A DNA stretch of 64,000 bases from Tilletiaria anomala UBC 951. Taxonomy: Eukaryota; Basidiomycota; Exobasidiomycetes; Georgefischeriales; Tilletiariaceae. Every line of letters starts with the position of its first letter. The first letter of the stretch is position 1. Position numbers and translations under genes: made by a program. Positions 34,671 to 47,172 of this stretch are shown here, one piece after another. A model generated the notes under the pieces. The model was not told the origin of the DNA, searched no databases, and worked only from the letters and a program-made list of their open reading frames with translations. Where the stretch lies: positions 16,802 through 80,801 of the forward strand of contig NW_013546936.1 in the NCBI RefSeq assembly GCF_000711695.1, read 5' to 3'.

Positions 34671-37600
34671 TCAAAGTTCCTTGTCTGCGTCTGTTTTGCC
34701 AGTCATGCTGCTGCTCGTCTTCTCGAAAACATGCAAGATGCTTCCGGACGCCATCTGCGTCACGTCAAACGGCTTGTGGTCTCGCCAGGCAGCCTGATCA
34801 GTCGCGTTCAATACCTCTCCTGCATCTAGCTGCTCGAGAAGAGACATGCACGGACGTGCTGCTGCAGCTGGGTTGGCTGGCAAATTGGGTTGCGAGCCAC
34901 CATCTGCTCCGGCTTTTCGGTTCTGACGCTCGATCAACCGTTGTATCATCGAATCTCGAAGTCCATCTGCTGCTTTGCAGTCAAAATGACCCCAGCTGAA
35001 GAGTGCCGAGAGCCTTGCACGCTTGTCCTTGCTCGCCTGCGGGTTAGCCGACGTCCTTATCAGACATGTATCAAGGATTTCATGCCTGGTTGCACTCACC
35101 TTGATAAGTTCATTGGTTTCATACTGCGAAACCATCACAAACCCTTGCTGTGCATTTTCCTCCTCATCCTCCCCATCCATGTCCTCATCCACGACGTCCG
35201 GGACATTGATGACCCCGTTGCCGCTGCACTCGCACTGCAATAGATCATGCGTGAGCGACGGTGTGTCTTTGTGCAGTGTGAAAATGTCGCGCAGCTCTTC
35301 GGGGGAGAAGGTGTCGGATGCTTTACTGCTGGAGCCCGTTCCAGCATCCATGAGCGAGTCACTGAGCCCGATTTTGGACAACTGTCTCTGATAGATCTTC
35401 TCATCCATCGTACCGGCCAACAGCATGCGATAGATGAAGCAAGGCTTCTTTTGCCCATCGCGATGAATCCGCGCCATAGCTTGCTTGTCCGTGGAGGGAT
35501 TCCAGTCACTGTCAAACAGCACAAGCCGGTTCGCTCCAATCAGATTGAGTCCGACGCCGCCAGACTTGGCGCTGAGCAAAAAGACGAACGAGGAGGACGC
35601 AGGACTGCGGTTGAATTCATTGACGAGTTCCTGCCTCGTCTCTGTCTTGGTCTTTCCGTCGAGCCTGAGCAAGGGCCAACCTCGCCGCTCGCAAAGAAAT
35701 TCGATGATATCCAGTGTACTGGTGAAGTTCGAAACGACTACAACCTTGTCGTCGGTCGTCTTGTGGATCGCTTTGAGCAGGCGGTCTAACGTTGTGAGCT
35801 TTCCGCTGACATTGGCGTCGCGAATACCGGGCTGTTTCAACGCCTCAAGGGCATCCTCTGGGATGAACGGGCTGACTTCCTCGTCCGTGCCGCGCGCCAA
35901 GCCTGCAGCCTTGATGAGCAGTTGAGGTGCATTGCAGAGTTTACGAAGTGTCAAAATGAGAGGCAAAGGATTACCAAAGGTACCGGCGCCCACGCTAGCC
36001 TTGACTTCTTGGGATCCGACGATCTGCCCGTAGATGTGCAGCTGCACCGGCGAAGGAGCGCAAAAGACTACCATCTCCGTCTTGGGCTTAAGATACTCAG
36101 AGAGCAGGTCTGCGGTCCGGCGCAGAATAATGTCGTCCGTAGCCTTTTTGAGCATCTCGCTACGATCTCGCCCCTCTTGCATCGCCTTGGACCCGCAGTT
36201 CTGCACGCGGCTCTTCATGATCGGCTCTTCAAAGACGCGCTTGAACGTGGCATACGTGCCGAGGAGACCTGGCGCTACAAAGTCGACCATGTTGAAGAAC
36301 TCAGACAGATCGTTCTGGATCGGTGTGCCGGACAGGATGATGCGCCGTGGCGTCGAAAGCGCCTGGAACATCTTGGTCGTCTTCGCGTCCTTAGACTTGA
36401 GACGGTGCCCCTCATCGCACACGATCAGGTCGATTGGCGGCTGTGCATCCTTGAGTTGGTCCATGCAGCTTCGCAGCTTCTCGTAGCCGATGATCATGAC
36501 GTGATAAGACTTTGAATAAAGGAAGCTCTTGATGGACACCCTCTTGTCGCCGTCGATGCACAGCACATTGATGGCAGAGTTGCCGAGCCACTTCCGGAAT
36601 TCGCGTCTCCAATTCTTGACTAGCGATAGAGGACAGACTATGAGTGCTTTTTGGATGGTCCAGGATTTCGGCTGGTAGTAGCAGCTTTGCTTGAGTAACG
36701 TGTGAATGAGAGTGATGGTCTGCAGGGTTTTGCCCAAGCCCATCTCGTCCGCCAGGATGGCCCCTTGGCTATCGTTTCCATCTTCCCTCATTCCCATCAC
36801 ACACTCGTACAGGAACTTGACGCCCTTGACTTGATGTGGGCGAAGATGCTTACCGACGTGCGGGTCAATAACGACGTCGACAATGGGCAACCCCCTGCAG
36901 AGAGCATAGCATTAGCAGTGATGCCTCGCAGCTATTCATCACCGACAACCCACTTAGCGTTGAACCTCTTTTGGTGCGCCTCGTCTGGCCGCCGCATAAT
37001 GATGGCATCTTGATTTTCAGTTGAGAATCGAGCATGTGGAACCTTGCCTTGACCAGGGTTGGCTATCCCGGCCGCCAATTTAACAGGCGAGGCGCTGCGC
37101 AACTGCTTCCCATGCGAAGGTTCACCGTCCAAGTCATCGTGCGCTCTCTTTGGTGGATCTTCAAGAGAAGCATGTAGAACTCCGTCAGTCTTGCGCCGTA
37201 GAATGGCATGAATTAAAAGACATGAAATCACCTTTGGAATAAAAAGTGGGCACTTTGGCCGGCGCCATGAAATTCGTCATCGTCTCTCGGAGATAGCTGG
37301 CTGTCGACTGTGTGGAAGGAGCGTGCAAATCTAAAGCACCTTCTGCAATATCTTTAGTAGATTTCCCCATCGCAGCTTTAAATTCGGCATAAGTCACGCG
37401 CTCGCAGATTTGAAGCTGCCAGGGAAGACGCAACAATTCAGCGAAAGAACCTTGTGACGGAGCGGGTACATTCACTCACTTCCTTGCCTCCCATAGAGAA
37501 TTCCTCGTCATTCACAAGCGGTCCCCGATGGAACCTGTCGGAAGACGCGAGCCTTTTGATTGCATAGGCAGCCAGGAATTCAACGTCGGTTAGCGATTCC

Positions 37601-38074
37601 AAGATGCGCATGCAGTACTCACTCTACTTTGCTGTCCGCGCATTTTAGTAATGCTCTTTGTGACTCTTTGAATACTAGCAAGTATCCGTCCCCATCCCAC
37701 GTCTTGTGCTTTCTGAATTGAGGCTTGCGCCAGGTACAAGAGTATACATCGAACCCGTTGCTCTCTGTATGCTTGACCGCAGAGCCGGAAGGGTACGATG
37801 GCTGCCTTGATGGAGTGCCTGTTGCCTGCGGAAGCGCAACACAATTTTCGTCCTCTGGTATCGTAGGAGTGCTTCCCGAATCAAGCTTGCGGCGCTTGAG
37901 CCTGACAACAAGGCTCGGAGTGGCAGCGGCGCTTGGTCCGCCTGAAGCGAGGTAGTTGGAGCGATTGATCACTGAGGGCGCCTTGAAGCCTGACTTGAGC
38001 TTGGACACGGGTTTGTACAGTCCGGCGGGCTCCGCAGCCTCACCAGCGCTGCTGCTACTAGCCTGTCCGACCAT
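34671..38074 (-). CDS. RDH54: Swi2/Snf2 recombination translocase RDH54/TID1 (RAD54B)
   Basis: dsDNA-dependent ATPase that remodels Rad51/Dmc1 filaments in homologous recombination. Exons 38074-37623, 37534-37480, 37415-37232, 37158-36954, 36894-34671; 3120 nt, 1039 aa. N-terminal RAD54B signature YSCTWRKPQFRKHKTWDGDG, and GGKELQICERVTYAEF across intron 2. Helicase motifs: LADEMGLGKTLQTITLI (Walker A Lys about 354), DEGH, SGTPIQND, then lobe 2 with VVSNFTSTLDIIEFLC, RLDGKTKTETRQELVNEF, LLSAKSGGVGLNLIGANRL, DSDWNPSTDKQAMARIHRDG, FIYRMLLAGTMDEKIYQRQ. The C-terminus carries ALFSWGHFDC-like and acidic segments as in fungal orthologues. Start at the ATG 38074; an in-frame TGA lies just upstream. 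Diverges from APC8. Confidence 0.94.
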
Positions 38075-38468
38075 TCTTCCGCCTGTATCACTTTCCAAGT
38101 CGCTTTGTTCTGCCGTTCATACAGGTTCAATTTCCAAGAGATGGTGCTATAACTTCATGTATGTATCACAAGCGTCGTTCTTTCGAATCTTGCCTTGATG
38201 GGAGTATTGAACGCGAGCCAATAGAGCCGCGACGCGACGCGTCTCTTGAAGGGGAAAGTGGCCGACGAGACTGACTAACCCTATGAGCTTGATCACCGAC
38301 AGAGAACAACACCTTCCCTCCGTTCGTCGGATCATCACCACTCCCCTCTGCCATGACCACTCAAGACTTCAACTGATTGGCTGAGAGTCATTCAAGGCTG
38401 TTAGCCATCGAAGAATGCAAAGTACCAAGCACGTCATCTATCTGCCGCTGTTGCCGCCTGCGTGAATC
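38075..38468. promoter_or_regulatory. Divergent promoter RDH54 / APC8 with MCB-like motif
   Basis: 394 bp between the two start codons. It contains overlapping ACGCGA/ACGCGT at 38232-38242, matching the MluI cell-cycle box bound by MBF in fungi, and an ATTGG (CCAAT) at about 38376. S-phase timing would suit a recombination factor and an APC/C subunit, but ACGCGT hexamers are not rare at this GC content. Confidence 0.45.
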
Positions 38469-41292
38469 ATGATGGGCGCCGCGCAAGAAGAAGTGCTAGC
38501 GCTCCGCGATGACTGGGCCGATGCATCGCAAGCATACGAGGCGCTATCTACGGCAGCCAGCGCACTGCTCGACCGTGGTCTTATGAATGCGGGACAATGG
38601 TGAGTACTCTGACAAGCTCATTTCATTGTGAAGTATAATCGCCCAATGCGATGTCTCTTCTCTGTGAGCGCTGCAGGGCTCTCGAACAGCTGGCATGCTT
38701 AACACCTCCGGTTCCAGCACCTGAGCCACGGCTAGCGCAGCCGGGGCCAATCAGCTCGACCCCGGCACGTCGCTCTGCTTTGTCAAAGAATGCTGTTCCA
38801 CAAGCTTCGACACCAGCTGTGGGAATGGGCCTGGGTCTGACCGTCGCGACACCCAATGTATCCACCATGTCGGGGCAGTTCTCGACGTTTGCACCTTCAC
38901 CTCTCGCCAATCCTCGTCACAGCTTTTTAAGCAATCCTGATCGTTCCAGAGAAGACTCGGCATTGGAGGAGCATTCAAGTGCTTACCTGGAGGACTCAAT
39001 TCACGTCAGGTTCAAAGGCAGCAGCAGTGGTCACGCATCTGAAGCAAGTTCGATGCGAATAGGCGGCTGGGTGGGAGGCGCGCTCGGAGCAGGACCGAGC
39101 GAGCAGAAAGAGGTGTTCTACCGACTGGCCAAGTCACAGTTCGACAGCCATCAGCTGGAGAGATGCGCATGGACACTTGATAGGCACCAGCTGGATGACG
39201 ACAAATCGCTTTTCCTCAAGCTGTACGCACGGTTCCTGGTGGGTCTTTTGTGCGAGGGAGCCCCACGAAGCTCACCCTGACGTTACCCTCTCACAGGCCT
39301 CTGAACGGGAGCTGAGCGACAGCGGCGCAATTTTTCCCAGTGAGTAACACGCTGATCCTATGCTACCTTGCAGGTGCCTGATCGCCGCGGGGAACTCTAA
39401 CAGAAATACAGGGTAAGCTACCCGCTGCAAGCCCGAATCTGATACAACTTTTGAAGCACCTCGTTAACCCGCAAGACCCATTTCTGCTCTACTTGTGAGT
39501 GTGCAAATCAGAGTGTAGCAATGTGCACCCATGCTGATGTAAGATGGGGTGCAGAAAGGGTGTGATTTTTAAGAAGCTGCACAAACGACTGGAAGCTACA
39601 GACTGTTTTGTCCGAAGCATTATTGCCTTTCCTTACAATTGGAGTGCATGGACCGAGCTGAGTGGGTGTCTGGGGCCAGATGGGTTGGAGGTGAGGCATG
39701 TCGACCCTCGTGCCAAGCTCTGCGTAAATTAATGAGATTCTTCCCCTTGCAGCTGGTCGATATTGCGGATCTTTTCCCGGATTCGTTCATGACAACTTTC
39801 TTTGTGGAGCACCACGTCCGCAAGTCCCAAAGAGATGATGATGACAATCTGCTCCGAGCAGATTGCCTGCTCAGGCTCTTTCCGAGATCTGGCTACCTCA
39901 TCACCGCGCAAGCCCTCACCGCACACGCGCTCATGCGTCATGTGCAATCTGCCGAGCTCTTTTCTCAGGCTCTCGAGATGGAGCCCTACAGGACGCAAGG
40001 CCTTGTCGAATATTCCAACTCTTTGCATCTACTTCGGGAACATGGGCGTTTGGCTGAGCTGGCTCATCGCTTCGCCGATATTGCGATGGACGACCCGGCT
40101 GTCTGCTGCTTGATTGGCAACTATCACAACTCGCGCGGGGAGCGGCTACGCGCGATCGAGTCATTTAAGCGTGCCATCCGCCTCGACATGGGTTTTCTAG
40201 TCGCTTGGGTGCTCCTGGGGCACGAATACGTTGAATTGAAGAACAGTCATGCCGCAGCAGAAATGTATCGCCGAGCGCTGGAGATCGACCCGCACGATTA
40301 CCGAAGCTGGCACGGCCTCGGCCAAGTCTACGAGCTCAGTGAAGCGTGGAATTACGCCGTCTACTACTATCGAAAAGCAGCGGCGGTTAAGCCGTATGAT
40401 CCGCGGATCTGGTTGGCCATTGGAAGCTGCTATGACAAGATGCACCGGTTCGTAGCTGGCAAGCCCTTGGCATATTTACCCTTTCTTGCTGACGTTGCGT
40501 GGGCGTTCCCATTCGTTCAGGCCGGACGAAGCGGCTGCAGCCTGGAAACGGCAGTTGTCATGCAATGCTGACGTAAACGAGACGATCTCGTCCATCGAGC
40601 GCATCATTGGGTTGTTCGAGCGCCACGACCGGCATAGTGAAGCCGCACCCTGGCACCGGCGCCTCGTCGGCATCGTCGACCGGCACCTCTTTTCCAGGAA
40701 GCAGGGCGGCGCCCCAATGCATGCACCCAAGCCTGGCAGCAGCGCTCGCAAAGGCAAAGCTCCCGCTGACCCCGGCGCGGGTGATTCCATGGATCTCACC
40801 GACAACGCCGAGCCGGAGAATCAGAGTGCCCTTTCCGCGAATGCCGCTGCCTCCGCAGCAGCAGCAGCAACCGATGATGACTGCAATTCCGGTCAAATCG
40901 ACGAAGAGGTCGCTATCGGCGGGTTTGGACGCTTCGCGCGCAGCTATATCATCGCGGCCAAGTGGGAGATGGGCTTACTTCCCAAGCCGGGCCACAGCAT
41001 GCAAACACCTTCGCTGGATCGCCGCAAGTCTGCCAGTACAGCCGCGCCAGATCGATTCGATAGCAGCCTCACCGATGGCGAGATGCTGGACGTGCGATAC
41101 GCGCCGCAACCCGGATCTTCGTCCACCGTCATGGCTGGAGAGCGTGCCGGAGGCGGGCTCTACGATGAGACCCGTGGGGCAGAAGGGAACTTTGCACTGG
41201 CGTACGACTATCTGCAGAAGGTGGTCATCGCCGGTACAGAAGTGACGGATGAGGCGGAAGAGTTGCTGAAGCAGCTCGATCTACGGGGATGA
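38469..41292 (+). CDS. APC8: Anaphase-promoting complex subunit 8 (CDC23), TPR protein
   Basis: TPR scaffold of the APC/C ubiquitin ligase. Exons 38469-38599, 38677-39238, 39297-39339, 39404-39494, 39555-39690, 39753-40447, 40521-41292; 2430 nt, 809 aa. Seen: RCAWTLD..LFLKLYARFLASERELSD, GVIFKKLHKRLEATDCFVRSI, YNWSAWTEL, DSFMTTFFVEHH, then tandem TPRs with the APC8 hallmarks FSQALEMEPYRTQGLVEYSN, CCLIGNYHNSRGERLRAIES, FKRAIRLDMGFLVAWVLLGHEYVELKN, AAEMYRRALEIDPHDYRSW, GLGQVYELSEAWNYAVYYYRKA and WLAIGSCYDKMHR. Each junction was set by frame and homology; the 43-nt exon is the smallest. Two adjacent ATGs open the frame; the first was taken. The C-terminus holds an Ala/Asp-rich insertion. Stop lies 154 bp from the converging permease stop. 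Confidence 0.94.
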
Positions 41293-41446
41293 CGTAGCCC
41301 ATGAACAAATGCGATGCGGTTGCGAGGTATACTGAATACACATGAGGTGGAGCGGGTCTGCGATACCGAGTGCATGGTCTATGTGCACTAGGTGACCGTG
41401 AGATTCTATGAATGGAGCAAATGTGATAGTTCCTGACAATGGGCCT

Positions 41447-43583
41447 TCAGAAGAAGAGGCTCCAGACCTGCTTGTAGATCGGAGTGGCCTTGGCCTCTTC
41501 CCTCTCGCGCCGGAGAATGTCAACGGGAACCGGTTCGCGCCGGCCAGTGCTGATGTCGATGTCCTCGACCTGAATCCAACCGTCGTGCCAGAGCGCCTCT
41601 CCGATGCAGTAGAAGAGGATGACTACGGGGAGTGCGAGACAGCTCTGGAAAAAGACCACCACGCGGGCGCTCGTCGTCATTTCTTCGCTTCCGATCGGCC
41701 ACACTGCGATGATCATTTGGAGTATCACGACGAGGACTGGTAGATGAAAGGGAACACAGTGCATGTTTTGAATTTGTTTTAGCTCGCGGGAACGGCTGCA
41801 TTTGTTCACTGTATATGCCACGCGGACGACTCACTGCAGAACAGACCGCCGTACCAAGCGCCAAAGATGCCGATTGGCGACTTCCACGGCAGCTCCTCGA
41901 GCGTGTGACCGGCGCGCTTCCACGCGGCGCGGAAGCGGACGTGGCAGAAAGAGATGGAGGCCCAGCTGAAGATCACTGAGAGGCCCGAGAGGCCGAGGAG
42001 CCAGTTGAAGACGTCAGTCTGCGAGGTGCTGTATATGAGGAAGGCGAGGAACCCGATAGCGAGCGAGAGCAGCACCGCGGGGAGAGGCCGTCCGTGTCGG
42101 TCAATGTAGCTGAAGATGCGCGGAGCTTGGCCGGCTTGTGCGAGCGCGAGGAGCGTGCGCGATCCTGCGTACACGGACTATTACAGCAAAGCGATTGTGT
42201 ATATGCATATGGTGTCAGCATGGCGCACTAATGGTGCATGTAGCGTCTTCCGCACGGCACTTACCGAGTTGCCCACTGACAGGACCGAGACGAGGATGAC
42301 AGCATTGATGACGGACGGCAGCGCCTTGATCTGCGCTCTGTCGATGGCGATGACGAACGGCGATTGACGCGCATCGTAATTCGAGCTGCCACCGGTCAGG
42401 CGCGCATCTGTCGGGTCGACGGTGAGCGTGACGATGAACAAGGAGACGCAGTAGAAAATGAGGATGCGCGCGAAGATCTGCTTCGCTGCTTTGGGCACTT
42501 CCTTGCGTGGGTTGGCGGTCTCAGCTGCTGCAAGGCCGATCAGCTCCGTGCCGCTGAAGGCAAAGCTTGCGGAGACGAATACTGCGGGCGGATGGGGAAG
42601 AGGAGTCAGCATGTCGCAATAAAGGGTGTAAGAATGCACGAGACGAGCGGTACGCACCGCTGCAAAAGCCTTGGAATCCGTTGAAGAAGGCGCCTTGTTC
42701 GGTGTGCCAGAACTTGGCGCCGATGTACTCGTGCGATGGGCCACCTCCACACGAAATGACTATCCCAGCAATGATGAATCCAATGACAGCCATGATCTTG
42801 ATGAGAGCGGCGCCAAATTCGAACTCGCCGTACCCGCGCACGCCGAAGAGGTTGATGATCACGATGGCGATCATGAAGATGATGATCCAGACGCCCGGCG
42901 TGATCTTCTGCTCTGGGTCCCAGAAGCGGATGACGATCGACGCGGCGACGAGCTCAAGCGGGAGCGTAATATACCATTGCATCCAGTAGTTCCAACCCAT
43001 GGCAAAGCCCCAGGAGGGAGACAGGAAGCGCGTGCTGTACGTTGCAAAGGAACCAGAGACGGGAAGTACGGATGCGAGCTCGCCGAGCGACATGACAACG
43101 CAGAACAACATGATGCCGACGAGGATGTAATCTGTCGGTTGGGAGGAAAAGCAGCCGGGTAGATGAGCACCTGTTTACTCTCGGAGTATCGACGACGGCA
43201 GTGGTTTTCCACTAACCAAGAACCAGAAAGCCAGGGCCGCCGGTCGTGTAGACGCCTCCAGAGCCAACGAAGAGACCCGTGCCAATGGCGCCGCCGAATG
43301 CGATCATCTGCATGTGCCTCTGGGTGAGGTTACGCTTGAGGCCGCTCTCGTCGGTGGTGGTGGGCATGCCGATGCCCCCTTCGCCATCCTTGCCGCTCTC
43401 CGCCTGGCCCTCGAGGTCGGGCTTTTTCTCGAGCTCTTGCTCACCCACAGACGCGTCGCGGCTCAAGTCAGCGCTGCTGCGCACCGTGGGTACTGCGGCT
43501 GCAGTTGCCTTGATGGGCTTGCTCAGTGGGGCCGGCGCCGGCTCCATCCGAAAGGAGTCGACGAATCGTTGCAGGGCGCCCAT
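41447..43583 (-). CDS. Amino-acid permease (fungal YAT family, APC superfamily)
   Basis: Plasma-membrane H+-coupled amino-acid importer. Exons 43583-43217, 43131-42658, 42581-42265, 42177-41835, 41736-41447; 1791 nt, 596 aa, the usual length. A hydrophilic N-terminus of about 90 residues with a Lys (possible ubiquitination region) leads to [20 protein letters not shown] and TGLFVGSG, the defining YAT block in TM1, then [64 protein letters not shown]-like [31 protein letters not shown] and [15 protein letters not shown]. About twelve hydrophobic segments in total. Substrate cannot be read from sequence; the closest pattern is general or broad-range permeases of the GAP/AGP type. A TATATA at 43763-43768 lies about 180 bp upstream. 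Confidence 0.92.
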
Positions 43584-43762
43584 TTTTTCTGGGTCCCACC
43601 GAGGAAGCCGTCTACAGCGTCAATCAGGCGGAGTCGCACGTTGCCTTCTCTCTTCTCGCTCCGGCTGGGTGTTCGCGAGATGGAAGGACACACGTTCTCG
43701 GAGGGACAGCGAGGTCATTCGTTGAGAGGGGAACCGGCGAGAAACTTCGATCCCATTGTACA

Positions 43763-43768
43763 TATATA
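43763..43768 (-). promoter_or_regulatory. TATA-like element of the permease gene
   Basis: TATATA within ACATATATAGG, about 180 bp upstream of the permease ATG on the minus strand. The wider 2.4-kb divergent region also has a GATAAG at 44901-44906, the binding core of nitrogen GATA factors that regulate such permeases, but a single distant copy is weak evidence. Confidence 0.4.
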
Positions 43769-45126
43769 GGAAGAGTCAGAATCTCTATGCATGCACATGT
43801 ATGGGAGATCGTCTCGCACGTTCATTTCGCCCTCTTCTCGAAACTATGTCCGATTCCATTTTGCTTGCATTCGGGTTCTTGCGCCATCAGCCCGCAGAAC
43901 ATATTCGCAGCGGGAAGATGGCGTGCGAAGTAAGCGCTAACCGACTCTCATTGCGCAAGAGTTTTTATCCGTTTTGCGTTCTCTTTTTCTGATGATCCTT
44001 CCCTGTCTCACCGAACCCTTTGCTGCCGTGCCTTCCAGCGTCCGAGAGTGAGAGATACATACACATAGGAAATCGGATCATCATTTGGTCGTTCCTGGGC
44101 AAGTGGCCGACTCTATCCGGAAGCAGTCGGTGCGGCATGATTACATACGCTTTCATTGCGCCGAGATCTGCACCGAGCGAGTTCGTTTCCTTCCGCCCGC
44201 TCTTTCAACATCGCTTTCGACTGACACCGTTTTTACTAGTTTTCATGCTTTCGTAGATACATCTTGTTGCTTGGGCAATCCCCATCTGTACTCGCGACCG
44301 TGGAGAGCTGGCATCACGAGCGGTTGACGGCGCAGTGGATACGGCTTCTACAGGGTCGGATGCGCGCACCAATCACGTATGGTGCTTGCTGTGAAGCACG
44401 CAGGTCGTCAGTCGACGCTTGGCCTGCCGTCGGGCTGTCCACGACGTTGGTGCTGATGCTCCTCTCCGTATCGAGAGGACAGAGAAAGGCTTCGGTCGCT
44501 CCAACATACTTGCTACCACAGGAAACTGCTCTTTTTCGACAAGCTGTCGACATGATTGAACTTTCTGGCGCCAGCTGGATGCCTTGAAGACAACGTCAGA
44601 CGTCTGGCTGTTGTGATCTGCCAGAAAGACTGCGGACGCCTACATTGGTGCTCCCCATCGACTTGGAGACGACCGCGCAGACAGCTGGCAAGGCGGGACT
44701 GACACACAGTCGGCGCGGAGCATGCACACAAGCATGTCCGGAGTGAATGGAATGCACCGAATGTACTGTCACAAGCATGCGCCACACCTATTTATGCAAA
44801 AGCATCACCTCTTCTGCCTCATCGCATTTACGCGCCTGTCCCTGTGACATGTGGTATTCGTGACTGGCAAAGCGAGCGCCGGGGAGCGCGAATGTTTGAT
44901 GATAAGCGATAGCGAAGGCCCGACTGAGATTAGGACAAAATGCAGAATGGAGAAGCAGCATAGAGCCGCTGCCGCCATGTAGTCAATCGGGGCGGCCCGT
45001 TGAGCGCGATGCCTCGAGACGATTCGTAAAATGGGTTCTGGCAGACCAGACTTTACAAAGCGGCCCGTGACACAATAAAAAAGAAAAGAGCCCGCGGTCC
45101 AGCGGGCGGCATCTCACGCGGCAATC

Positions 45127-45155
45127 GTCTGTCTGTGTCTGTCTGTGTCTGTCTG
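45127..45155. repeat. TGTC-rich microsatellite
   Basis: Imperfect (CTGTCTGTGT)n repeat, about three units, in the divergent intergenic region. Confidence 0.7.
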
Positions 45156-45969
45156 CGGCTGTTTTCTTTTTTTTCCTCATTTGTGCGTTCACCTGTCCAA
45201 CGTGGACAACGCACTGGCACAAGATAGCCAAGTGCTGGCTGGCTGGGGCACTGTGATCACACGGGTTGTGACAGGCTGACATTGACTGCTGGCTGCCATA
45301 AAACAAAGGGGAATACGACCCAGCGAAGCGCTCGGGCCACTCTCTTCCCACGCTCCTAGCCGCTTTGTGGATTTAGTGCATGAATATATATGTGCATCTG
45401 CATGTGCAACTACACTGTTGCAATGCCATGTTGGAAGAAGGCGGCCGGGCACTTGCCCTCTCACGCACCACCCCGCACTGTCTCGGGCGTGCATCCATAC
45501 ATATATCTTCAGGCTGGTGCTGTGCGCGCTGCTCTGACGCCCTCTGCGTAATCAACCACTCCTTCAATCACACGCCGCGCTTGCCGCTTCCGCCACAGCC
45601 AGCCAGCCCGCCACTCGACTGGACCGCCTACCAGCCACACACCTGCTCTCTCCCTCTTATAGACTCTACTCGGCTCAGTCATCAGGGCTTGCTATTCGCA
45701 TGCGGCGCATCACGAACCTCTCGCACCCACACCCCACACCCAACGCAACGCAGTGCAGAGAGCTACGGCTTGCTGCATACGCACCCTGGCCCCGCGAGAC
45801 ACGCAAGACACATCCTCGCCAGTGTAGCTCGTACCCGGAGTGTCAGTGGTCGCTCATATTCCTGCACCGCCAGCGGCGAGCAGCGTCTCTTCGTCGAGCA
45901 CCACAAAAGCTGGTGATGTGCTGACGCAAGCACTTTCACTGCAGCACGATCCCATCAGCTCCTCCCAAC

Positions 45970-47172
45970 ATGGCGGCGCCAACAGCCATCCCTCACCCTG
46001 AGACCTCGTCGCACCACTCCCCCGCCTCTGCAGCTGCTGCGATGCCCCCTCCCGTACCCTCGCGGCCAAGCCCGGGTGCGAGCACATCCCTCGCTGCCAC
46101 CTCGGGGTTCTCCTCGCGCTCTTTGTCCGCTGCCAGCGCCGGCCTCGTGTCGCCCATCTACCAGTACGCCCGCAGCGCGTCCATGTCCGGCAATAACGCC
46201 GCCACCAGCGCATCAGGGCCATCAGCAGGCCCACAGAAAGAGTATTTTGACCTCTCTCGCTCGTCTTATGTCGGCGCCGGCCCTGGCGGTCCGGGGAACG
46301 GCAACGCAGGCGACAAGCTCCCTGCCGGTTCGACCGCCGCTGCGGCGGCAGCAGCGCTGAGGCGCAAGAGCTCATCTGTCTCCTCTTCCTCCTGGTCCTC
46401 CACCTCAGGAGGCGACGTGGATCGCGAGCCGGTAACACCTGGCGCTCTCGGCGCCGGTGCTGCCGCCGCCAACGGTAAGCAAGGTCACGTGCAGATGCAA
46501 CAGTCGCTCTCCAGCATCGGCTTCGCAGGCGGCTTGGCGCTCGGACGCGTGCCGAGCTACCCATTTAGCTCGAGCGTCGCCGCCGGCCAGCAGCACCGCC
46601 GCCTGCACAGCGGCTCATTCACGTCGAGCTCGAGCGCCTCGTCGCCGTCCACGTCGACCGGCTCCGCGTTCGCGCCAGCTTCGTTGACCCATTCGGCAAC
46701 GAGCAACGGCAACAGCAGCGGGGTCACGTCGCTCCTGCGCAGACTCAGCATCTCTACGGGCGTCGCGCCGCTCAAGAGCCCAACTGCGCCGCCCCATAGC
46801 TCGCTCGTGGACGCCGCGCCCACTTCGGGCACTGCGTCCGCACCGCCGATGAGCGCACCGCCGCAGTTCGGCGGCTTTGGTACGCGTGGCAGTGGGAGCC
46901 GAGCCGCAGAGCACAGGGCCGCCAACGCAGCCAAGATCAATGACAGCATCACCAACCACGTCGCGGCGCCTGGAGTGCTGATCAGCGCCAATGACCTTGC
47001 CGGTGCCAACGCCGCTGCGCCCGTCGAGCGGGCGGGGAGCATGGGCAAGAAGTCCGGACGCCGGCGGCAAGCGGGCGGCGAGGCCAGCGCCAGCGCCAGC
47101 GCGGGCTCATCGATCAAGCGCCGTCCCAGCCCCATGGGCGAGCGCTTCCTCATGGGCCACTATGCGCACTAA
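45970..47172 (+). CDS. Low-complexity basidiomycete protein, 400 aa, unknown function
   Basis: Single exon, ATG at 45970, 1203 nt. Composition is Ser/Ala/Gly/Pro-rich with no membrane segment or signal peptide, so largely disordered. Short conserved-looking islands: PIYQYARSASMSG (about 63-75), a KEYFDLSRSSY stretch (about 92), SLLRRLSISTG (about 256), and NDSITNHVAAPGVLISAND-like sequence before a basic C-terminus ending RRPSPMGERFLMGHYAH. The terminal SPMGER..GH pattern resembles a motif I have seen ending several fungal proteins of unknown function; several R-x-S and S-P sites suggest phosphorylation. It is the only gene here apart from the permease between 41 and 48 kb and has a long upstream region. 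Confidence 0.75.
   Translation: MAAPTAIPHPETSSHHSPASAAAAMPPPVPSRPSPGASTSLAATSGFSSRSLSAASAGLVSPIYQYARSASMSGNNAATSASGPSAGPQKEYFDLSRSSYVGAGPGGPGNGNAGDKLPAGSTAAAAAAALRRKSSSVSSSSWSSTSGGDVDREPVTPGALGAGAAAANGKQGHVQMQQSLSSIGFAGGLALGRVPSYPFSSSVAAGQQHRRLHSGSFTSSSSASSPSTSTGSAFAPASLTHSATSNGNSSGVTSLLRRLSISTGVAPLKSPTAPPHSSLVDAAPTSGTASAPPMSAPPQFGGFGTRGSGSRAAEHRAANAAKINDSITNHVAAPGVLISANDLAGANAAAPVERAGSMGKKSGRRRQAGGEASASASAGSSIKRRPSPMGERFLMGHYAH

Larger units (their letters stand above)
43584..45969. other. Long divergent intergenic region
   Basis: 2.39 kb between the permease start and the 400-aa-protein start. Contains the TATA-like site and GATAAG noted for the permease, a TGTC-rich repeat at 45127-45155 and pyrimidine-rich sequence from about 45560 to 45700 that may be 5' UTR of the plus-strand gene. 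ORFs of 60-178 codons have no features. Confidence 0.6.

Noticed and set aside
45854-46564. 236-codon Arg-rich ORF on the minus strand
   Set aside because: Antisense to the first half of the 400-aa gene and without any domain.
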